A stretch of DNA of 64,000 nt from Margaritifera margaritifera. Lineage: Eukaryota; Mollusca; Bivalvia; Unionida; Margaritiferidae. The notes beneath the pieces are model-generated. The model saw nothing but the letters and a program-made list of their open reading frames with translations. It was not told where the DNA came from and ran no database searches. Made by a program: the position numbers and the translations under genes. Below, piece after piece: positions 58,585-64,000 of the stretch (position 1 is its first letter; each line of letters starts with the position of its first letter). The stretch is from contig JAQPZY010001436.1 of assembly GCA_029931535.1 (NCBI GenBank), forward strand, positions 647,001 to 711,000. Direction: 5' to 3'.

Positions 58585-60545
58585 TACATACATTCATATT
58601 GAAATAGAAGAGGATTTGTTGAGAACATTTTTAACTGACAAAGGTCAAATATTATTTTGGGGACTTTTGATAACCAAGGTGGTGTGTTTGGAACATATAA
58701 TTTTACAGTATTTGCAACATAATTAGTCGCTGTTTCTAAGTGAGGGAGAATTCCTATGCCAAAAGTTGGAATACAATTTGGTTTTTCAGCATACAAGGTT
58801 TGGTTTTTGGGCCAAGAACTACAGCATATGCGGGATTGGATGGATTAAGAGATAGTTTGGTAGTGTAATGAAGAGTCAATTTCGTTCGTCTGAGATAAGT
58901 TCGTTTGCGTCAAAAGACAGACTTTCTGAAGCGGAAGTTTAAAATGCACCCAGACAAAGTTTAAATCACTGATTGTGTATCGGATCAAGCATCTGCAGGT
59001 AAGATTTAAAATATGATTCGTACATAATCGAGCCATAATTGCTTTAAATCTTACTAAAGACCTGTATAACCGGAACAAGACCATCTGATCTACTCCGCAA
59101 TCTTTGCTTGCTACGTCTCCTATTAGATCCAAGGCATTTTTACATTTATTCCTAAGGCATCTAATATGTGGAAAGAAAGTCAAAACGATTAACTCTCAAA
59201 TTTGGTTTGCATAGGGACTGAAACATTTGTCAATCTACCTTGTTCAGTTTCCATCTCCGCCCTAGCCCTTGAGGTTTCAAATCATTGCTGGTTAAGTATA
59301 ATGGAAAGTGGTCACTACCACAGTCGTTGTCACCAACGTCCCAAGAGAAGTCAAGTAAAAGAGTGGGATCGTAGGTGGTCAGGTCTAAGAACGAGTGGGA
59401 TCCTGTGGCAGGATACAGGTATGTATGTGACCTATTATTAAAAAGACAAATATTGTGTTTGGAAGCAGTCTTCTCTTTTCTTCCCTTTCTGGTTGATATC
59501 TTTGCAGCGTATCGTGGCCGTTAAAGTCGTCAAGTAGAATAAAAGATGGCAGTGACTGTTCAATAAGATGGTAAACATAACATTGATTGATTGGAGTGCT
59601 TAAAGGGACATATATTATGCAAAGTGTAAGAGGTTCTTTTATAAGGATAAACGAAAGGCTATAGCCCACAAATCAGTATAGAAATTAATTTGGATGTAAA
59701 GAGATTAATTTTTATGATGATGGACACTCCTTCAGTGGCCATATCACAATTTCTTGAAATATTGTTGTAGGTTATGACATTTTTTACATTGACTCTATCG
59801 CTTTCTATTAAGAAGGTCTCCCGAAGGTAGATGACTATTGGGTCATGCTCTTTATGTAGAAGACTGTTTTTGTCAATATTTGTCTGTATACCTCGGTAAT
59901 TCCACTGTATTTTGGTGTCAGTCATATTTATGGAAGTGGTGGAAGTATGGAACTTCTGGGAGTGGTTTCATGGGCTCTCTAGCGTCCACACGCTGACTTC
60001 AAAACTTATTAAAGAGCTTGATAGGATCGCCATATCATTTAGGAAGTCTAGTAGATTCTTTACTTTGTTCTTTCTTTGGTGTAAAGCATGCATTTCCTCT
60101 GGCGACGGCACTTTGCTGCACTTTTGGTATCCGGTTTATCGGTAGTATAGCTGGCAATCTTATATATCACACTGTTTCTATGACAACTGGAGCCAACGAT
60201 TTGCTGATTTTAACTTGGGCTGAATTGGGCTGGTGTTTCGTTTGTAGCATTGGGGTACTTATTTGCTACACTGTAGCATTGATTGTGTTATCTGCTTCAC
60301 TGCACGGTTTTGTTGGCGCCGAGTATGTGAACTTGCTTTGACCTTCTAGCCATGTAATGTCTGTCTGGATACAGAGAGTGTTTGTGAAACGTTTCTTCTG
60401 CACTATACCTGCGCTAATGAAGGATTTGCCGGCTGTGTTAAGTGGAAACGTGGCTTCCAATAATTTTCTGGTCTTATTAGTAATGAGCAAATTATGTATT
60501 TTCATTTCCTGTGTATCCCAACTGTTGATTCCACGTGGAAAATGA
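58585..60545 (-). pseudogene. I/Nimb-like LINE copy 3, RT core deleted
   Basis: Collinear with copy 1 on minus, but missing its 53,030-54,470 equivalent (about 1.4 kb: RT fingers and palm plus the EN-RT linker). The junction is about 59,180-59,215. Parts kept: the C-terminal RT tail (58,560-59,183; LETATNYVANT, PPWLSKVPKIIFDLCQL), AP endonuclease (59,300-59,925; IQWNYRGIQ, HDPIVIYLRETF, and near 59,300-59,340 GDNDCGSDHFPLYL with the catalytic SDH), and the ORF1 C-terminus (59,926-60,545). RNase H and the 3' UTR are absent at its 3' side, where the plus copy ends. Confidence 0.8.
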
Positions 60546-61533
60546 ATATCATACATGTTTGACTGTGCACCATGCTGATATCTAATGTGTTTTGATACTC
60601 TTGTTATCTAATAAAAATTTATAGTCAAGGCGTACTGATGTCAGATTGTGTACTTGTATCATCTCTCTCAATTTACATTCTCGAGGTGTAGATTAATGAA
60701 GCGACTATTCATATTTACCTAACGGTATAAATGTTCTCGCTTATTTGCATGCTCCATGTGCAGCTTTCACTCAACTTTGTTAGCAGGCGTATTATGTGTT
60801 TGATATTTATTATTTTCTTTTCTCAAATTACTGCTAAGCTTTCGGCTGTTTATTCTTTATGTATTTGTACGACTGATTGTACTCTTCGTAACACGGAGGA
60901 AATAAGTATATCAACCATCTCTACATAAAGCTCTTCGTCATACTGGTTTTCGTCCGGACTTTATTTTCTTGACGACATGTGAGATAAGTTCCGTTTGCTG
61001 ATGAAGTTCATACAACATAAACGATGGTACTTGTCCACGGAAGAAAAAAAGGGTCTTCCTTAAGAATACGCAACAGAACGGCACTGTCTTTCCTACCTTT
61101 TGCAACTAGCACATTGATCCATCGCTGTATGGATTAAAATATAAGAAACTGTGACAACTCTTTTGTAGTAGACAATCTGCAAATAACAAACTTGGTAAAG
61201 TCTACTAAGAAACTGGCAGATTTCTCGCCTGCACTGGATAAATGTCTACCTCATCTCTACTCGTGCTGCTCTAGCTTTTAAGTCTTATCTTAACCGGCCT
61301 TTTCAAAAAACGTTCAACATTTGTTTTGCTGGTATAAGCTTTATATCATTTAATGTGACTCTGAGCCTTGCGATCTACTTCTAATAGATATTACTCAGCC
61401 TTACGAAATATTTCATCACTGCGCTGAACTGCCACCCGTTGACATGTCGGAATATCTAGGCTACATGCCATACATAACTTTGCGTTCTTATTCCCATGAC
61501 AAATGACGCATTTTGTTCAGTCTTTCCATGTGG
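60546..61533. other. No gene seen
   Basis: No domain-bearing frame and no clear repeat boundary. The end supplies the left copy of the SINE target duplication. Confidence 0.4.
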
Positions 61534-61733
61534 GAGGGGGCCGCGGTAACTCAATTGGTAGAGCGTCGCACTCGTAATCTAAGGATTGCGAGTTCGATAC
61601 CCGCCAAGGCCAGCCAGGGTTGGTTGCTTTGGCGAGTCTTTGGGAAAGGCTCTTAGCTCCCATTTCCTTGGCATGATATAGCCTACAACGTGTTAAAAGT
61701 ACCGTTAAGACTCAAGAAAGAAAAACAAAAATC
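61534..61733 (+). mobile_element. tRNA-derived SINE with 12-bp target duplication
   Basis: 200-bp insert flanked by perfect 12-mers CTTTCCATGTGG (61,522-61,533 and 61,734-61,745). The head is tRNA-like: GGCCGCGGTAACTCAATTGG with A-box AACTCAATTGG, GTAGAGC, a Thr-like anticodon position CGT, B-box AGTTCGATACC and a 3' CCGCCAAGGCC that partly pairs with the start. A ~90-bp unrelated body and a short A-rich tail (AAGAAAGAAAAACAAAAATC) follow. Anticodon and acceptor stems pair poorly, so this is a SINE and not a working tRNA gene. It is the least decayed insertion in the window. Confidence 0.88.
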
Positions 61734-61984
61734 CTTTCCATGTGGCATGATATGTATTTGTGCCTCTGATATGTTCCTTTGTGTGCCTTGTATTTATTGT
61801 TCGAAAACAATTACATTTCAGCAGGAAATACACACAATTTATCTATTTCTCTGTCTTTCGTGACCGACCTTTATCTACTTCTCTCCCTCTTTTATCAAGC
61901 TGTATGTTACTTTACCCATTCTCCTCAAACACTAAATGACTATAAAACTATATTTAGCTACGAAACTAACCATCTAACTAAATG

Positions 61985-62445
61985 ATACCCTTTCCACTCC
62001 AAAAGCCTGGCAAAACCTTAAATTTGACAACCCATTAATATTCCAGACCTTACAGAAACATTATTTCCTTATGCAATCTGGAAAAAAGTATTCCATACTG
62101 TTGACTGCCTAGTCACTTTTTGGTATTAGGGTAATTGAACGGCAGACGAAGCATCCAAAACTGCCATGCAGTAACACGTTTCCGAGTGTTAGATTCCGTA
62201 TACTGACTTCAAATATTATATAAATCGGCATGTTCTTTATACTTGGCAAACCATGTGCAATGAAAATTCCACAAACAAGTTTCGGAACATTAAACCCATA
62301 TTTAGAGAGCAGTATCCTTTATATAGAAAAAATATCAGAGATGATGTGGCATTGTTCTGATAGGACACACAAACCTGCCTCATTCACACCTCCTGAAGGA
62401 GGAACCAATTTAGAAGCAAACCCTTCACTCGATTTGGTGTCTGTT
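61985..62445 (+). pseudogene. I/Nimb-like LINE, RNase H to C-terminal fragment (+)
   Basis: Plus sequence aligned to 57,715-58,150: matching 'gacaacc..ttaatattcc', 'cttatgcaatctgg', 'agtcac', 'tgacttcaaatattatataa' and 'acctcctgaaggaggaacc'. It encodes the C-terminal half of RNase H and the start of the tail, with several stops. It ends before the CQCPLTVEH block. Confidence 0.75.
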
Positions 62446-62610
62446 TTTCAAATAGTTATAAGCTAGTTATAAATGGATCCATTTCATAAGTTTTTAGCAC
62501 AGGCCAGGATGTCAGATTCTATCAATTGCCTAGCATATGTCACAGAAACAAATCATACATCCTAACCTTTGTTTAAACTTCAAATATAGTATGGTACATT
62601 TTTACAAGTT

Positions 62611-62708
62611 AATTCACAGTGGAGTCATTCGGTCTAGATCATGATTGGCTTATAGTTTTAATTCACAGTGAAGTCATTCGGTCTAGATCATGATTGGCTT
62701 ATAGTTTT
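62611..62708. repeat. 49-bp tandem duplication
   Basis: AATTCACAGTGGAGTCATTC and on through GGCTTATAGTTTT is repeated from 62,660 with one substitution (GTGGAG/GTGAAG), so it is recent. Confidence 0.92.
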
Positions 62709-62744
62709 TGGCGATAATTTCAAGTTATTCTAAGTATTCGTATA

Positions 62745-62965
62745 AGTATTTAAAGACTAAATTTTCTCACATTTTCCTTGATAACTAATTATTGAATCTG
62801 GCCAGTCATTATTTAGATCTTGCGCATTACCTTTACTTTTATAGTTGGGTGTTATATTAGCCAATTTCCAGTTGCTAGGGAATAGTCCACACTATAGTGA
62901 TTCGTTGAACAAGAGTTTCAAAGGAAGGACAAGCTGCTCGTCATTGGGAATCATTGTATACATAT
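62745..62965 (-). pseudogene. LINE RT remnant (N-terminal blocks)
   Basis: The minus strand reads LKLLFNESL then GLFPSNWKLANITPNYKSKG, then NDWPDSIISYQGKCEKI. These are the RT fingers blocks (SL..G.FP.NWK.A.I.P.YK, N.RPIS..S..GK..EKI). No catalytic block follows, and upstream it runs into the TATG microsatellite. Confidence 0.7.
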
Positions 62966-63007
62966 CTCATTATATGTTTATTACTAAATATCTACTTGTA
63001 TATCTTA

Positions 63008-63009
<2 letters not shown>

Positions 63010-63040
<31 letters not shown>

Positions 63041-63146
63041 TGTATGTATGTATGTATGTATGTATGTATGTATGTATGTATGTATGTATGTATGTATGTA
63101 TGTATGTATGTATGTATGTATGTATGTATGTATGTACGTACATACG

Positions 63147-63180
<34 letters not shown>

Positions 63181-63199
63181 TGTATGTATGTATGTATGA
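63010..63199. repeat. (TATG)n microsatellite with polarity flip
   Basis: About 30 TATG units, an interruption TACGTACATACGTATATA near 63,132-63,150, then about 12 more units. Four overlapping long frames (CMYV- and HTYI-type repeats) on both strands are translations of this tract. Confidence 0.98.
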
Positions 63200-64000
63200 A
63201 TGTATGCACGCATTAAAACATCTGTCTCTAAGTATCTGCTTATTTTTACCTGTCTGTTGAAATGTCTCTGACTTAATTGTGCAACACATCTCTAAGGTTG
63301 CACAGCTTAACATGTACTCACACACGTCACCTACTTGTTTACATTTTGGCACAAAAAGAGTTTCAAAACTTATACGCTTTCGTCCTGAATGAAACTGATT
63401 AATAATCTTTTTATAATCAGCCAGTTGTAAACGTAGTTGAGAATTATTTTTCATTATTTTGTTCCATGCATTAATGTAGGTGCAAAATCTCTGTAATTTC
63501 ATTCCGTTATCGTACATTTTAAAGTGACAGGAAGAGCGCTTGATGGGTTTTATAATCAAATTCTTCCTCTACCAAAGATTTTTAATTAAAAGAAAGACGG
63601 TTGAATGATGTACTTTTATGAAGCATAATCAGACTAAAGTTCAATCCTATATAAACACTAGTTCATATATTTCAATATGCTGAAGTTAGTGTTGTTAAAA
63701 ATCATGGAGTAAGCTGCTAAACGTATAGTGAAAATGCTTATAGTCATTGCATTCATTCACATTTATAAATGAAACTCTAATGGAAATTTGTCATTCAAAC
63801 TTAATAGAAAGTTTCATTTTGGTTGAAGCTTTTTTGCGTTCCTTGTCGATATTATGGGAACAAATGTGCTTTCAATTTAGAATTTTACATCAGAACAATG
63901 TTTGTACCGAAAGAAACAAACACCAAAACAAACAGATATGATCACTGTGCTTATATAAATAAAGGAGAAACTTTGAAATGTTCAGATAGAATTCAAAGTT
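63200..64000. other. No confirmed gene; orphan minus frame
   Basis: The minus frame 63,210-63,559 (about 117 codons before the microsatellite) has no recognised domain; it contains CEYMLSCATLEMCC. It lies upstream, in sense, of the LINE RT remnant, so it may be a decayed endonuclease-RT linker, but no diagnostic block is visible. 63,560-64,000 shows nothing. Confidence 0.3.

Noticed and set aside
61540..61615. A functional tRNA-Thr gene
   Set aside because: A- and B-box and T-loop are present, but acceptor and anticodon stems pair poorly, and the sequence is the head of a 200-bp insert flanked by a perfect 12-bp duplication, so it is a SINE.
62845..63260. Several long frames (CMYV/HTYI repeats)
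   Set aside because: Translations of the (TATG)n microsatellite; only the flanking orphan part was kept as an uncertain note.

Overview
The window looks like AT-rich, non-coding DNA from an invertebrate animal, most likely a mollusc and perhaps a bivalve. That assignment is inference: there are no bacterial-type operons, simple repeats are very dense, and the transposon mix (CR1/L2-, RTE- and I/Nimb-like LINEs, a Crypton-type recombinase, THAP-DDE_4, hAT MITEs, a tRNA-headed SINE, and a ~144-bp satellite carrying TGACCT half-sites) is typical of such genomes. Almost all reading frames longer than 60 codons are fragments of decayed mobile elements, simple-repeat translations or chance frames. 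No intact protein-coding gene is visible. The best host-gene candidate is a two-exon 3' end on the minus strand (34.3-36.0 kb).

Layout. 0.6-2.65 kb: CR1/L2-like LINE (-). 2.7-4.8 kb: dispersed repeat A, with an hAT MITE and a 24-bp minisatellite. 7.98-8.43 kb: palindromic MITE split by an hAT MITE. 9.05-10.74 kb: head-to-head LINE 3' ends, then a segment duplicated again at 30.5-31.5 kb. 10.93-11.80 kb: solo LTR. 12.17-12.39 kb: second copy of the palindromic MITE. 12.7-13.4 kb: RT remnant (+). 14.7-14.9 kb and 15.7-17.3 kb: fold-back sequences, the second flanking a Crypton-like pseudogene (-). 20.69-20.98 kb: G-quadruplex-prone 34-bp array. 25.9-27.9 kb: RTE-like LINE (-) with its RT centre deleted. 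31.8-33.8 kb: THAP-DDE_4 transposase pseudogene (+). 34.3-36.0 kb: candidate host exons (-). 36.7-46.3 kb: dispersed repeat B, a LINE tail, and a large DDE-like pseudogene (+, 41.9-44.1 kb). 46.76-47.23 kb: second solo LTR (-). 48.4-50.2 kb: ~144-bp satellite. 51.7-62.4 kb: a cluster of copies of one I/Nimb-like LINE family in both orientations, including a nearly full-length ~5-kb copy. 61.53-61.73 kb: a young SINE with a perfect 12-bp target duplication. 63.0-63.2 kb: long TATG microsatellite.

The elements do not form a pathway. They are layers of insertion, recombination and decay. The most informative structures are the nested MITE with complementary hairpin loops, the two LINE copies damaged in different domains, the Crypton and THAP-DDE pseudogenes with specific catalytic or zinc-ligand losses, and the half-site satellite.
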